Shown: positions 22,486-34,884, counted from the stretch's first letter. The stretch is 64,000 bases of DNA from Ciborinia camelliae (GCA_025890175.1 JANPYM010000006.1:714376-778375), one strand, 5' to 3'. The notes: generated from the letters alone by a model not told the origin. Made by a program: numbers and translations.

Positions 22486-22926
22486 TGCTCTTGAACCTGC
22501 TTTACATTAATAAGGTACTAGCGGATTGAAAAAGAAAAGAAATACTACAGATTATCCATTTAATTACACCTCTACCTAATATTGTAGTATCTAGGTACCT
22601 ACCTAGGTACCTGTGATTGCCATGTTGGAGCTAAATCTCGCGAACCGAGAATCCCCTGAAACACCCAAGGACACGGGCACTTTGGGAAACGGCATTTGAA
22701 ATCCTTGTTAATATCTATATTCGGATTATTCACTTCCAGATTTATGTTTACATGATTATCGTTCGGTGTTCATCATCCGCAGTGCCAATGTTAATGTCTT
22801 ATTAGCCTTACGATGTCTCAACCGAACATAGCAGTATTATTTTCATCTCTAACACATGGCCTAGACACACAGCATTTAATAATCTATCCTGAGTCCGTTT
22901 CTTTCGTTCATAATCATCATCATCGT

Positions 22927-23919
22927 CTAAATCCCCGGCATCCCCAGCACCGTTCTCACTGTCGGATTCAACCTCGGTAACCAAAATACAACAAACACCC
23001 CTCCAAAAGCCACTATCAGCCCCGTCAACTTTTCAAACCACGTATGGAAATATATCGCCGTCATAGTTAGCATGAATAGGCTCAGTCCCGCCACCCCAAG
23101 TACAATCCTTACACTTAGACCCATCCGCCCATCTTGATATAATCCTTCTGCTTCGTTTTGTAGTTGCGCTTCCACTTCTGCCGATTTGATCGCTCCATCA
23201 TCCATCACTATCGTCCGTTCTTCCTTCATACCCGAACTGCGAAATACAACATGGAGCACTTCTTGGAAAAGAAACATGCTACCAAGGACAAGTAGGAATA
23301 CATGGCCACTGATATCATGCCCGCCTTTCCATTTCCCACCCACAGCTTTACAAGCCACACCCGTAACAAATTGACGCGTATTATCCATATCGACTTTTCC
23401 CTTCCCCGCAGCATCAACCAATTCGCATTGTCCGCCCGAAATAATAAATCCCCTATCGATGATGGGCGGGCCGAAAAACCATTGCGTGACGAAAATCCAC
23501 CATGTCGTAACAACGATATATCGCAGCAAGCCGCGTAATCGACGTCGTGTAAGAGTGAAAACGCCAGGAGGACCGGTCGATGGATGAGTTAAGAGGAAGA
23601 AAAAGTAGCTGGCGGAAATCCATGCCCATCCCTTCTTTACGAACCACTGATTGAATATATTGCTTTTCTTCGCGAAATACGACGGTGCGGTACTGGGTGG
23701 ATGGGATTGAAGGGCCGCGTTATACTCTGATGCTCGCACGTCGGGGCTTAGGATTGAGAATATCGAGCCTAACAGTAGAATCGCGGGATAGATCGAGAGG
23801 AGTATTGACTCGAACGTGGTCGGGATGAAGGGTGATCTTCTGGCTGTCATATTTGGAGTTGTTGATGAAGCTTCCACAATTCGGGTTGGTCGTCTCTGTT
23901 TGGCGGGAGGTGATTCCAT
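22927..23919 (-). CDS. SCS3: FIT-family (FITM/SCS3) ER membrane protein for lipid-droplet formation
   Basis: Single exon, 330 aa. The FIT signature SGHDISGHVFLL appears here as GGHDISGHVFLLVLGSMFLF (about residues 198-218), giving the first conserved histidine; the family has a second one further on. Several hydrophobic segments are visible: about 38-58 (ILLSIYPAILLLGSIFSIL), 97-113, 132-150, 205-225, 275-293 and 300-318. Family knowledge: FIT proteins are ER acyl-CoA diphosphatases needed for lipid-droplet budding; yeast Scs3 is also tied to inositol/phospholipid metabolism. The N-terminus is basic and proline-rich. Divergent from the EXPERA-like gene at 24511 across about 590 bp. Confidence 0.88.
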   Translation of the reverse strand: MESPPAKQRRPTRIVEASSTTPNMTARRSPFIPTTFESILLSIYPAILLLGSIFSILSPDVRASEYNAALQSHPPSTAPSYFAKKSNIFNQWFVKKGWAWISASYFFFLLTHPSTGPPGVFTLTRRRLRGLLRYIVVTTWWIFVTQWFFGPPIIDRGFIISGGQCELVDAAGKGKVDMDNTRQFVTGVACKAVGGKWKGGHDISGHVFLLVLGSMFLFQEVLHVVFRSSGMKEERTIVMDDGAIKSAEVEAQLQNEAEGLYQDGRMGLSVRIVLGVAGLSLFMLTMTAIYFHTWFEKLTGLIVAFGGVFVVFWLPRLNPTVRTVLGMPGI

Positions 23920-24510
23920 TATTGAGTGCTATAACATGGGTTTTGAATAGGAGATGTATTCCCTAACAGCTTGGAAACGGAAAGAAAACGATTGAAAGTA
24001 GATGCGATGACAGTATTACAACGACAGCAATGGATGGGTTTGAGACCAGAATAGAAGAGAAGTCGAGACGACAGATTGTTTGAGGCAAAAAAAATTGGTA
24101 GGTCAAAATGTAGGTAGCTTAGGTATGACGTTGTCTCTTTCCCTATAAATTTTGCCATGTCTGTTCTGTTCATGGGTGACAGGGGACAAGGGCAGGGGAC
24201 GGAATTAAGAAAATCCGAAAGGTTTCCCCAGGATTCGATACGAATCACGCACGATACGAGTACGGAGTACGGAGTACGAGGTAATGATAATTGATTCCAG
24301 ATTCAATAATAATTGATAAAGTGCCCAGTGATTGATCATTGCCCAGTGATTTATTTGATTTTAGAACAGGTGGACAGACAGAGTTTGTTCCTGTTTCTGT
24401 TCATCTTCATTCATCGTTCGTATAAATTCATCCAATACCAGTACTCCGTAATCTACCATTCAATCACTCCTTCGTTTATATACAAAATAACAACGACAAC
24501 ATCCATCAAA
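23920..24510. other. divergent promoter
   Basis: 591 bp between the FIT gene and the EXPERA-like gene. Contains tandem gagtacggagtacggagtac (24258-24277) and GTGCCCAGTGATT duplicated in ttgcccagtgattt (24321-24352). No ORF supported. Confidence 0.5.
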
Positions 24511-25362
24511 ATGGTATCAACGCGCGGTCACCCCCAAGAATTCCCCGAAACTCCCTCCCGCACACCTACCACCCCCTCCCGAAGCGCCCCTCTCCGCAAA
24601 GGACAATGGACACATATACCCTCAAAAGTGACCATCATCTGGCTTGCCTTCTCTCTCCCCCTAGTAGCATGGGATGCCGGATATTGTATGCTTCGACCTC
24701 ATTCTATGCCTGGCGGATCACTCCATTGGCCCATCTGGACTCCTTATGAATTATATGGAAGGGTCGACTATATATATGGGTGGAAGGCTTTTAATGAGCA
24801 TAATGGATTTACGGGGGCGCAGACGTTCATGAATGTGGTTGAGAGTCTGATGTATTATTACTATTTGTATATCATTTATGCTTATGGTAAATCATCGGCG
24901 GCTCAAGGGAGAGGAGCTACTAAGAACTCGGCTGTGCCTGGGGAACAAAGGGTTGTGGATGGGAAGATGGGAGCTTTGGCTGTGTTGGTGGGTTACAGTG
25001 CTGCGCTTATGACTTTTAGTAAAACAGTGCTATATTGTAAGTTTGATTTGGATATACGGTTGCGTGATGATGCCTTTGCTAAGATATTTTAGGGTTGAAT
25101 GAATATTACTCGGATTTTGGGAATATTGGGCATAATAGTATTCCTGATCTTATCTTCTTGTGGATCATTCCAAAGTAAGTTATTTGGACCTTGAAGTTGT
25201 ATGTTGGCCATCCATTTTCTGACTTTCTTTAGCTCTGCATGGATATTTGTCCCAGGATATATCATATATTTGACTGGAAGTGAGATTCTTCAAGGTTTGG
25301 CGATTGCTTATGGAGGAGCTACAGCTTCGAATGATGATGATTCTTTGGTAAAGACTGAATGA
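24511..25362 (+). CDS. EXPERA/EBP-like polytopic membrane protein
   Basis: Three exons: 24511-25036, 25093-25174, 25233-25362; 738 nt, 245 aa. After a Ser/Thr/Pro-rich cytosolic N-terminus there are about four to five hydrophobic segments: about 39-57, 109-127, 152-172, 193-208 and 211-228. Conserved-looking motifs are LHWPIWTPYELYGRVDYIYG, the segment FTGAQTFMNVVES, then KTVLYWLNEYYSDFGNIGHN (across join 1) and WIIPNSAWIFVPGYIIY (across join 2). The tyrosine/aspartate pattern before helix 2 and the glutamate in it resemble the EXPERA fold shared by emopamil-binding protein and TMEM97. Similar fungal proteins are common and of unknown function. No claim of sterol isomerase activity is made. 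Confidence 0.75.
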
Positions 25363-25969
25363 ATAATGAAGAAGTATTGATAACATATGTGGGAGGGCAA
25401 TATGTGGTGAAGGGAGGAATTTCTGCACTATGCGTTACGAAGATGAGATACTATGAAAGGAGAGACCCATGAGTTTACTCCTTAGCAAGGAATTTTGGTG
25501 ATAGCGCTATGAAATCTCTCAACAGAATTCGATAGGCAATGATTTAACAATGAGTTAACAATGAGTTATGCCAAACCAGTAGTTATATCACACCCAACGA
25601 TCCAAATGGAAATAAATGTCTGTGACTGTGAAGTGACCCGAAGAGAATCCCCGATACAGGGCCCACGGGTGTTCAATGGTCGGGACCAGCAGACCAAACG
25701 CAAAGTTTCAACATTTGAAATGTCAAATGTAATCTTTACAAATGAATTATTATATCAAATAGATTCAATAATTCAGATAATTTGAAACATTCCAAACGAA
25801 TTCAAGAATCAAAAGTCTCTCATTATTGGATTGCAGTCTGGTTTATTATACATACTGCTCAGATAGATTATATAATTGCCATGTAGAAATAGAACAGTAG
25901 AGACAGACAAAGCAGTGGAAATACATTTCCTTTCTCTATCCTTCGCCCGCAAGGGCGGAAAAATATTCT
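25363..25969. other. intergenic
   Basis: About 600 bp with no gene recognised. A small hairpin, cgcccgcaagggcgg (25944-25958), lies beside the tRNA-like inverted copy. Confidence 0.5.
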
Positions 25970-26040
25970 CGAACCAATGATCTTAGCATTTCTGTTTTTT
26001 ACAAGTGCTAGGTATGCATTATCACTGCGGCCAAGCAGGC
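25970..26040 (-). pseudogene. damaged tRNA-Thr(UGU) copy, inverted
   Basis: Read on the minus strand from 26040: the 5' acceptor strand GCCTGCTTGG, a rearranged D-arm, then an anticodon arm with intron (TAGCACTTGTAAAAAACAGA) and the T-arm start ATTGGTTCGA. These are identical or near-identical to the intact tRNA at 26160. After TTCGA the T-stem and 3' acceptor strand are lost (gaatattttt). It therefore lacks a foldable acceptor stem and is taken as a pseudogene. It faces the intact gene, separated by 119 bp. Confidence 0.75.
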
Positions 26041-26159
26041 GTCTTATTATTATTTATTAGTCTTTTACCATTATCGCCCTTTGACCAAACTTTTGAGCTT
26101 TATATAGCAAATTAATCCATCCGTCAGCATCCACTAGTAGAAGATAACTTCTAAAGAAA

Positions 26160-26241
26160 GCCTGCTTGGCGCAGTGGTAACGCGTAGCACTTGTAAAAAA
26201 CAGAAATGCTAAGATCATTGGTTCGATTCCAGTAGTAGGCA
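26160..26241 (+). tRNA. tRNA-Thr (anticodon TGT) with a 10-nt intron
   Basis: The acceptor stem GCCTGCT pairs with AGTAGGC (one G-T). The D-arm GCG/CGC flanks AGTGGTAA. The anticodon stem TAGCA/TGCTA encloses CTTGTAA plus ten extra bases, a nuclear-type intron just 3' of the anticodon. The T-arm is ATTGG-TTCGATT-CCAGT, with B box GGTTCGATTCC. A discriminator A at 26241 is followed by a T-rich stretch (tttattttt) that fits Pol III termination. Anticodon TGT reads ACA threonine codons. Folded by eye. Confidence 0.85.
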
Positions 26242-28632
26242 ATTTATTTTTGCAGTTTTTTTGATTGTTTTGATGATTTTTGCAATGGACTCTATTCGCT
26301 GTGGTCAATTTGGTTATCGTTGTGTTGCTCCTTAGGTTCCTTCCTAGGTTGATTTGTTTTTTTTCTTTGTTGTTTGCATTTTTGATGTTTTCGGGAGTCG
26401 GGAGTCGGGAACAAGACCAATGGAAGGATTAATTAATGGTTGGTTGGTTGGTTGGTTGTTTATTCGTGCATTAAACGGCATTGGTGGATCTGATAGGTGG
26501 GTAAACCCACCAAAATAATTCACCTTGTCAATCGAGTCTACTTCTCTCCTCTACTCATATTTATCACTGTGGCTTCTGACTTGATACACTTTCAAGTTTG
26601 ACTTACGAGTCAAACTCTTTGTTGTCTGATACCCAACTTCAAGTATTCTTTATGATTTGGAAACGGAAGAAAGTCTTTTAGCTAGGCCTGGAAGGATATT
26701 TCTGGCTTGAACTGCAGTGCAGTCAGTCAGTGCTTCCTCCTTACGTATTGCCCTAGAAGTTTTCAATTTTCGTGCGTGATTTGATATTCCAAATTCAATT
26801 CGAAACTATCAGTCAAATAGCCCTATTATGAAGGAGTTAGTTCGAATTTGTACATGGATATCACTGTTGATGAAACCAACAATATTCACTACCCCTTGAA
26901 GGCATCACAACTCGGTTAATTCACCCAGCCCGAACTACCGCAGCAGTAAATCTTTTTTTTTACTCGAAAAGATGGTTTCGGTTTATCAAATAGATTGAAT
27001 GGGCCAGTCAGCTTTAATGTACCATATGGGTTTTGAGTATGGTATAGGAATTCAAGTGGATTCAATACTCCCGGCCGGATGGGCTCAATACTCAAGTGGT
27101 TAATATTCCAAGTGGATTATTCGAAATTTAGTTAATTTCTAATGACTTTTGACAATTGAGATGGACACAATGTTTCAAAATTTATCAATTCTCTAGAATA
27201 CATTTCTATAGTCCAAGCTTAGTTGGGTATTCAACAGCTCATCAATCTTTGGGTACAATACATTGTTTTAAATGGGTTCGATGTTAAAGATGGGATTAAT
27301 GTCCCAATCCAACTCAATGTTTTGCGCAGATTCAATGTACGCAACGGATTCAATGTAGTAAAAGATTTAAGAGAATGGTCTCCTAGACCACGTTACTGGA
27401 GACTCCAAATGACTGTCAAAATGACAGATCTAAAGTGTAACAGGACAATCCTTTTTCCCTTCTTTTAAAATCAAGCATTCGCATGTATATATCAAAGACC
27501 CCAATGAGAGAGTTTTGAGCTACCTAGTATTTCGATGCAAAATTTTGCCTGCCATCAGTAGCTGCTTTCTGTAGGGAGGGAAGTACAACAGAGATTTTCC
27601 TGAGAATTGAGAGCGCCGCCTGAAGTTAGGCTTCAATTTCGTGGACAGATGTGCAGTCGAGTGAGTAACTCATAACTTGTTGAATGAGAAAGGGAGTGAC
27701 CCTCCACCTTCCTTTTTACCATGTTTATTTCACCTTTTTTTTCTATTCATTGGGTACCAATTCAAATGGTATAATTTCCAAATGACCATATACATCATCC
27801 ATAATAGCCGCATTATAATGATCCTACTGCCATCCATGGTGCTAGAACGTAAAAATATAACTACACTGTTGCCCTAAGATGTATTGAAATCTTACTTGTC
27901 ATTACGCATCATTCTCTGCCGATCTCAGATTCAACGACAACGGGTCTGTCGCCAGTTCTGCTTTCCCTTGCCCAGGCCCTTTTGTAAGAAACGTTTTTGA
28001 AGTGCTGAGATATCATGGAAACCTACATATCGGAAGATATCTTCACCATCATTGTTTACGCCATAATTCAATACTATGCCTGAATTTCGTTTGTCAAAAC
28101 TAGATGCATTGTTGCGGCACGGTAAATGATTTCGGGATCTTTCTATTCCCTTCTGAACAAGAGATACTCCAAGCCTACATAGGCCTATAATTTGGATTTG
28201 AAGCCCTGAATTGCTCTATGAACTCTCCGAAAATGACCTATAAATTAATCTCACAGGCAAGTCGTAACAGTGAATGCATATACTGTACTTTATTTCTTGA
28301 AGGATTCGACCCCACAAAAGCAGCCGTAAGCTGAGCTGAGCCATCAACACATCCGCGAGATTTTTCGGACTTTCTCGGACTTTCACTTTTCCGTATGATT
28401 CTGTATATTGGTGTTCGGTACAATCATGTGTCTGTACATAGGGAACCGTTAGCGTCCAAGCTGCCGCCTCGGCGCTCTATATAAGTTTTCAACCTCAAAG
28501 TAGTATTATAGGAATCAAACATTATCATACATACATGATTAAGTACTTACACTTTCAACACCAAGTCGAAACCAACAATTAGTAGTTCTTTTATTCTACT
28601 ATTGATATTCCTACACCTTAATTACATTCAAC
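26242..28632. other. 2.4-kb intergenic region without recognised genes
   Basis: No supportable CDS. Contains ggttggttggttggttgttt (26441-26460), stretches with repeated GATTCAATGTA-like and CAAGTGGATT-like words (27050-27360), and AT-rich sequence. It may include a decayed element, but no terminal repeats were found. The last 150 bp are the promoter of the b5-reductase gene. Confidence 0.5.
28478..28485 (+). promoter_or_regulatory. TATA box of the cytochrome b5 reductase gene
   Basis: TATATAAG within ctctatataagttttcaac, 148 nt upstream of the ATG at 28633. It is the clearest TATA element in the window. Confidence 0.55.
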
Positions 28633-29941
28633 ATGTCTTACAACACGCCTTGCAACGTAAAACCTCGATGGATACCTCTCAAGACTGGATTTGCTTTTGG
28701 GTTCTTTGTCATTGGAATAGCCACCACAATCGGAGTTCAGAAGTTTGCGGCCACTAGACGTCTCAACTTCTCCAGTCACGGAGATATCAAGAATGAGTCG
28801 ACGGAGAATGAACACGACATGGCACGTGGCAGACCATGTTCATCGAAGCAAAGAACCCGTGGCGGATTCGGTGGCTTTACATCTCTGAAATTAATATCGG
28901 CCCAAGATGTCAATCACAATACCAAACGTCTTCGCTTCGAGGTCCCTGATGCTAACTCTCTTGGCACGTTCAAACTATGTTGTACGTCCCCATTGAAATA
29001 CCCATCTCATTTTAGTCACTTCAGGTGCTGATATACTTGTTAACAGCGGTTCTTCTCACTTTTCATAAACCGACAGATGCTCTACTCCCTGTGATTAGAC
29101 CATATACTCCCATACAAGATTTCAGTAAGTCCTCACTAGAAGAAATTACATCCAGGTCTTTTGATATTCCAGACTGCAGTCCAACAATAAGGGACATTCA
29201 AATTAATTTGATACATTGAATTTATTTGAAGTATCAAAACTCATTTAGAATATCGAAAGCGTCTGGATATGGACTGCAGTATGAACAATTGGGAGCCCTG
29301 AGATGGGAGTCCTCAGATTACACCCCCCAGCCAGTATACTCACACTACTAACCTTTCCAACAGACGACCCTCACCACATCGACCTCCTCGTAAAGAAATA
29401 CCCCAACGGTAAATCAAGCACCTACCTTCACTCTCTCCGTCCAGGCGATTCCCTCAAAGTCCGCGGTCCCATGCATCCTTACACGTGGAAACCGAACGAA
29501 GCCAAATATTTAAATCTAATCGCCGGCGGTTCGGGAATCACACCCATGTATCAACTAATCCAAGGAATACTCCAAAATCCCGAGGAAAAGACGAAAATCA
29601 AACTCATCTTCGCCGTTAATGAGGAGAGGGATATGGTATTGAAAGAGGAACTGAAGGGATTTGAGGAGAGATTTCCGGATAGGTTTAAGATGGCTTGGGT
29701 GGTTTCTAGACCAACTGATATGGGGGAGGATTCATCTTTCTACAGAGGATATGTGAATAAAGAGATTCTTGCAAAAGAATTGGTGGGATTCGAGCCACAG
29801 AGTGGGAAGGTGGAGTCCATGGTGTTTGTTTGTGGACCGACGGCCATGGAGGATTTGTTGGCGGGGAAAAGAGGATGGATGTGGAATCAAAAGGGTTTGT
29901 TGCAGGAGTTGGGATATAATCGTAATGAGGTGGTTAGGTAA
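28633..29941 (+). CDS. NADH-cytochrome b5 reductase (membrane-anchored, MCR1/CBR-like)
   Basis: Three exons: 28633-28981, 29047-29124, 29364-29941; 1,005 nt, 334 aa. One N-terminal membrane segment (about 18-36, TGFAFGFFVIGIATTIGV) is followed by a linker and the FAD/NADH module. Visible motifs are DVNHNTKRLRFEVP, RPYTPIQDF (RxYT, FAD), YPNGKSSTYLHSLRPGD, GGSGITPMYQLI (NADH), VNEERDMVLKEEL and VCGPTAMEDLL. The C-terminus is LLQELGYNRNEVVR. Such enzymes pass electrons from NADH to cytochrome b5 for lipid desaturation and sterol synthesis, or act at the mitochondrial outer membrane (Mcr1). The linker between anchor and FAD domain is long and polar. Intron 2 is 239 nt and contains inverted ACTGCAGTCC sequences. 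Confidence 0.85.
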
Positions 29942-31328
29942 TGGAAGTTTTAGGGATGCCTAGTATCTCGAGACCCATATGGGAAAATGAGAGCCAAATT
30001 TCCACGTTAAAACGTCATTTCAGAAATAAAATCATACCGCTACCTATCAAATTCAATTAAATTAAATCAAATCAAATCAAATCAAATAAATATCCTTTAT
30101 ATTCTCGAGACTTTGCGAACAGTGCTTTTACCTTATGGGCTACCTATATCCCACTCACATATCAAAGTTAATCAAAAATAGGTTGACCTTTGAGGCTATT
30201 TGGAAATTAATGTTATGCTTTTTTTTTTCTTCATAAAGCCAAAATTTTGACAATTTAGCGGTGGGTGGTTTTGGCGTGGCAGAAATCAAAAGCGGTGAAG
30301 GGATTTGGAATAAGGTTACTATCGGCGATGGCGGTTTAAAGTTTAACCCAGTCCTCCCCTCCCTTCCCCTCTTCAACACACAAAACAACGGATTTTGTTG
30401 CCCAAGAAGACTAGAATTAACATATCCAACCAATACCTTTCATCTTGAAGTCGAATGCTTTACTATCGACACGAGAGATGATCTGTAGAAGAGAAGCACA
30501 ATGAGGTATACCGACCTCCTTCATTAGACAAACGCATTAAACACCAGGGTACGTTATCACATTATCGTTGTCACACATTACACTACAGTACACTCCGCCA
30601 CAAAGATCATCACCGACGTACAAAATTAACCAAGCTCCTGTCTCGCTTCTGCACGCACCATAGATCCCCAGAATTCACCCTCGCCTCGCACTCGCACTCG
30701 CCATGTCATGTAATGTTGCACATCCATGTGGTGATTCCTGGCGCACAAAGGCGTCGAGCTGGAAGTGAGGGATTTTTGTCCTACAATGAGGCATTTTAGC
30801 CTGCTCGAATCTGAGGCCGCGGATAAGAAATTTCTTCATTTTAAACCTTCTTATCGAGCTTATGGCTTGAAGACTGGCAGGATCGGATGGATAAGATAAT
30901 CCATATCCAGCGCTAAATGTCACATTGTCGGAGTTGTCAGGTGTGTTGTGTGAATGTCTCCTAGGTATTGTGGTGGTTTGAAACTTGATATCAGCTCTGT
31001 GGAGCTGTCAATTGTAGAGACATTTTAGGTATTCCCGTCTCGAGGACCCCTGGCCCTGTTCCTGTAGGTATACAACTTTAAAGAAGAGCTATTGACCAAT
31101 GGCTTTATTTACTGCCTTCATATGAAATTCTGAATGGAATGAAGCGGGGAAGTAAAGTAATATTGATACGGCTAGGTACTGTATAAGTGAATTGAATTTC
31201 TCATGTCTGTCAGGAAAGTTTCTTCCATACTTGGTTCTCAATTGTCTCTTCTTTTCTTCATTTACTTTTCTTTCGGCGCGCACATTTGAAGCATTTGATC
31301 AAACATATTTTTGAGCGCCAGCATCAAG
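29942..31328. other. intergenic
   Basis: 1.39 kb without a supported gene. Contains (AATCA/AATTA)n at 30053-30090 and TATA-poor AT-rich sequence upstream of the potassium transporter. Confidence 0.5.
30053..30090. repeat. (AAATC)n microsatellite
   Basis: Tandem aattaaattaaatcaaatca-type pentamers in intergenic DNA. Confidence 0.7.
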
Positions 31329-34056
31329 ATGGCAGAACCCCCGGAGCATATCCAATTCGGAGATGAAATAAAGCCCGTCAGGTCGAATAAGTCAAACGGA
31401 GTAGCATTTGGTGATGTTTTAGCAGAATCAAAAGTATCGCAGACGGTTACTAGTCATGACTTTGAAGAGAAAGCATTAGAGATTGCGAATGAAGATTTGA
31501 ATAAGAAGAAGAAACAGGTATGTGGTTTGTGAAGACTTGGTGCTTACCATGGTCCTCCCAATCCATCTTTTTTCATGCCACTCAGATACTCTACCATCTA
31601 TCCAAAAATCAAGTCTTTGCATTATTCCACTCGTTCTAATTCTTCTAGACATACACAGGATGGATGCTTATGTGGCTTGCATACCAAAGTACTGGTGTTA
31701 TTTATGGAGATATTGGTAAGTCTTTAATTCCATTCTGAGATATGTCAATCACTCATCGTTCTTACAGGAACAAGTCCCCTCTATGTCTACTCATCCACCT
31801 TTACAAGCCAACCTTCATACGATGACCTACTGGGCGCACTATCTATAATAATCTGGACCCTCACTCTTATGGTCTCTGTGAAATACGTCTTCATTGTCTT
31901 GGCCGCAGATGACGATGGGGAAGGAGGAACTTTCGCGCTGTACAGTTTACTCGCCCGTTACGCACACATTGTCCGACTGGATCCAAATATATCTAAGTCT
32001 GTTATGATGGAACGATATCAGACTAACGATTTGAAACCTTCGAATAAGAATATTCGAAATTTCATCGAAAAATCTGCAGCGGCTAGGGTGGGGTTGAAAT
32101 TTCTAGGTGTATTAGGTGTTAGTATGGTTATGTCGTAAGTGAAAAAACATGTATATAGAACGAGTCCCTGGCTAACAATCATAAGGGATGGAGTTTTAAC
32201 GCCTGCTCAGTCTGTACTGGGAGCAATTCAAGGAATTGAAGTTGCACATCCAGACATCAGCACCAGTACAATTGTCGGTACAACCTGCGCTATTCTCATT
32301 CTACTATTTGCTATTCAGCCATTTGGGACTACAAAGATCGCAACCACATTTGCCCCAATAGTCATGATCTGGCTACTCTTCAACATGGCCACCGGTATCT
32401 ATAATCTAGCTCAATACGACCACACTGTCCTGAAAGCATTCTCTCCCTATTTTGCTATACATTACTTTATACGTAATAAAGAGGAAGGATGGAAATCATT
32501 GGGTGGACTTTTACTCGCTTTCACTGGAGTAGAAGCACTTTTCGCAGATTTAGGTGCTTTCAGTAAAAGAGCTGTACAAATTTCTTGGCTAGGCTTCACC
32601 TATCCTTGTTTGTTATTGGCATATATCGGACAAGCAGCGTATATCTCTCAAGATGCTACTGGTACTGCTTATACCAATCCTTTCTTCAATACAGTTCCAC
32701 CTGGAACATTATGTAAGTTCCAAGACTCCCTTCTTGCAAATGATAAGGAAGACTGGCTAACACAATTCAGATTTCTCACTTGCTCTCGCAATTCTAGCTG
32801 CTATTGTTGCTTCTCAAGCTATGATAACAGCTAGTTTTCAATTGCTATCACAGGTTATGAGATTATCCTACTTTCCACATATCAAAACCGTCCATACCTC
32901 GAAATTATTCCACGGCCAAGTGTATATGCCGTTAGCAAATTGGTTACTTATGATTGGTACTATGATAGTGACTGTAGTATATAGTAATGTGAGTTTTACA
33001 ATTTTACAACAACGAATAACCCACTACAGCTAAAAATTTCTACTAACATCATACCAGACAACTCGCCTTGGAAATGCCTACGGTGTTTGCGTAATCTTCG
33101 TTACCTTCATAACAACCTGTATGGTTTCGCTCGTCGCCATCATTATCTGGCGTATCAATGTGCTCGTCGTCCTCTTCTTCTTCTTGATATTTGCAGCACT
33201 CGACGGCGTTTATCTTTCCTCCGCCTTGACCAAAGTCCCAACGGGAGCATGGTTCACCCTACTTCTCGCTGCAATTCTGTCTAGTATATTCGTACTATGG
33301 CGTTATGGCAAAGAGCAACAATGGACTTCCGAAGCCCAGAATCGAATTTCTCCATCCCGATTCATGACATTTGATCCCAAATGTGAAAACTCTCGCTTCT
33401 TAACAGCAGCTTTCGGCTCTCATCCTGTTACCACTGTCCCAAGCGTTGGTATATTCTTCGATAAAGTAGGCGATCAACTACCCATCGTCTTTACCCAATT
33501 TGTTCGGAAATTCTGTGCAACTCCAGAAGTTATCATCTTTCTACATATGCGTCCACTCTCCGTTCCACACATTCCAGATACAGAACGCTATGTAATTCAA
33601 CGGACTTCTATTCCTTCTTGTTACCGCATCACCATCCGTCATGGTTATACCGATGACATTATCACACCATCTATCGGTTCCACACTGATTTCTCAATTAA
33701 TACTCTTCATAACTCGTGACCCGTCTACTTTTACGGGTTTACAGAGTCGATTGGTATCAGAGAGCACCAGTCGTCAATCTCCGGACTCGATTTCCCCGGC
33801 GAGTAGCGTGATACATACACCAGCTATCCAGGCGGAATTAGATAAGATTAATAACGCGGCGAGTAGCCAGCTCGTATACGTATTGGGTAAGGAACAGATG
33901 AAGCTTAAAAAGGGGCAAAGGAGCTTGGGGGGCTGGGTGAGGAGAGGAGTTTTATGGACATTCTTGTGGATTCGAGATAATAGCAGGGGGAAGATGGCAG
34001 ATTTGAATTTACCGGTGGAGGGATTGGTGGAGGTGGGGTTTGTTAATGAGATTTGA
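31329..34056 (+). CDS. hak1: HAK/KUP high-affinity potassium transporter
   Basis: Six exons: 31329-31517, 31649-31715, 31768-32134, 32186-32712, 32771-32988, 33058-34056; 2,367 nt, 788 aa. The family hallmark GVIYGDIGTSPLYVYSSTF crosses join 2 (about residues 79-97). It is followed by DDDGEGGTFALYSLL, SDGVLTPAQSVLGAIQG (across join 3), GVEALFADLGAF, ISWLGFTYPCLLLAYIGQAA and QVMRLSYFPHIKTVH. About 12 membrane helices lie in the first 530 residues, then a cytosolic C-terminal domain (about 530-788) with FFDKVGDQLPIVFTQFV and HMRPLSVPHI. These match the KUP family, which imports K+ by H+ symport at the plasma membrane. The cytosolic N-terminus is about 60 aa. Length is normal for the family. All six junctions keep frame. 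Confidence 0.93.
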
Positions 34057-34167
34057 GATGGGTTCGTCGTGGTTGGATATCGGCGTCGTGTATATATTGG
34101 GTATAGAAATTAGTCGGGCCCAGTAGGTAGCCTGGCAGAGAATAACATCAAGAGATTTTTCCCTTTA

Positions 34168-34193
34168 CCTACCTTACCTTACCTTACCTTACC
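34168..34193. repeat. (CCTTA)n microsatellite
   Basis: Pure ccttaccttaccttacctta array. Confidence 0.85.
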
Positions 34194-34854
34194 CAGGGCA
34201 TCGGCGATAGGATCACGTCATCACGGAGAATTCGAGGGACTGTTTTGCAAGGCGCTTGGAGAATCGATTCTTTTAGATGTTGGAAGAATACATAAATACC
34301 GTGGTACAATCATATGGATTTGCATTTGTGTCAACTTACAAGCCCTGTGGCAATATAACCGGGGCCCCGCATGATCTTGAAACCAATTCGCAAGTGGTGA
34401 ATGGAACGAAAATGATAAGTATGTCATGATAAGGTTATCCTTTACAAAGCGCGTATATGGTACCGACGCATGAGTTTAGCACTCAGACTTCCAGTTCGGT
34501 AGATTTCGGGGAGATTTTAAGAGTGGCAGAGACTGGACTGGGAAGTTTTCTATACTGCCGCACGAGGAAGAAAGGCTTGCTACTTCTATTGCGGTCGGTT
34601 TGAGCCTTGTTTGACTTGACAGATATCGATCGATACGAGGTAAGGCAAGGCATGCGATCATGATTACTGATTCCTCGGTATCGCGCGCCAGAGTTGGCGG
34701 GAGCGGGTCGATGAGTCCGGATGAGACATTCAGGTCCTCGCAGCGATCGTGACCGTGCTTGTAAATTTGCCAGCGAATCGTACTGCTTCCTTAGAAACAA
34801 AACATGGAGAAGGATATGCACACGAAGAGATCATCGGGAAAAAGTCGTTGCAAT

Positions 34855-34884
34855 GTAATATAATATAATATAATATAATATAAT
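34855..34884. repeat. (TAATA)n microsatellite
   Basis: Six pure taata pentamers in intergenic DNA. Confidence 0.9.

Larger units (their letters stand above)
22163..22926. other. intergenic, 3' flank of the secreted repeat gene
   Basis: Holds two simple-sequence arrays listed separately and the palindromic CTAGGTACCTACCTAGGTAC at 22591-22610. No gene supported. Confidence 0.6.
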
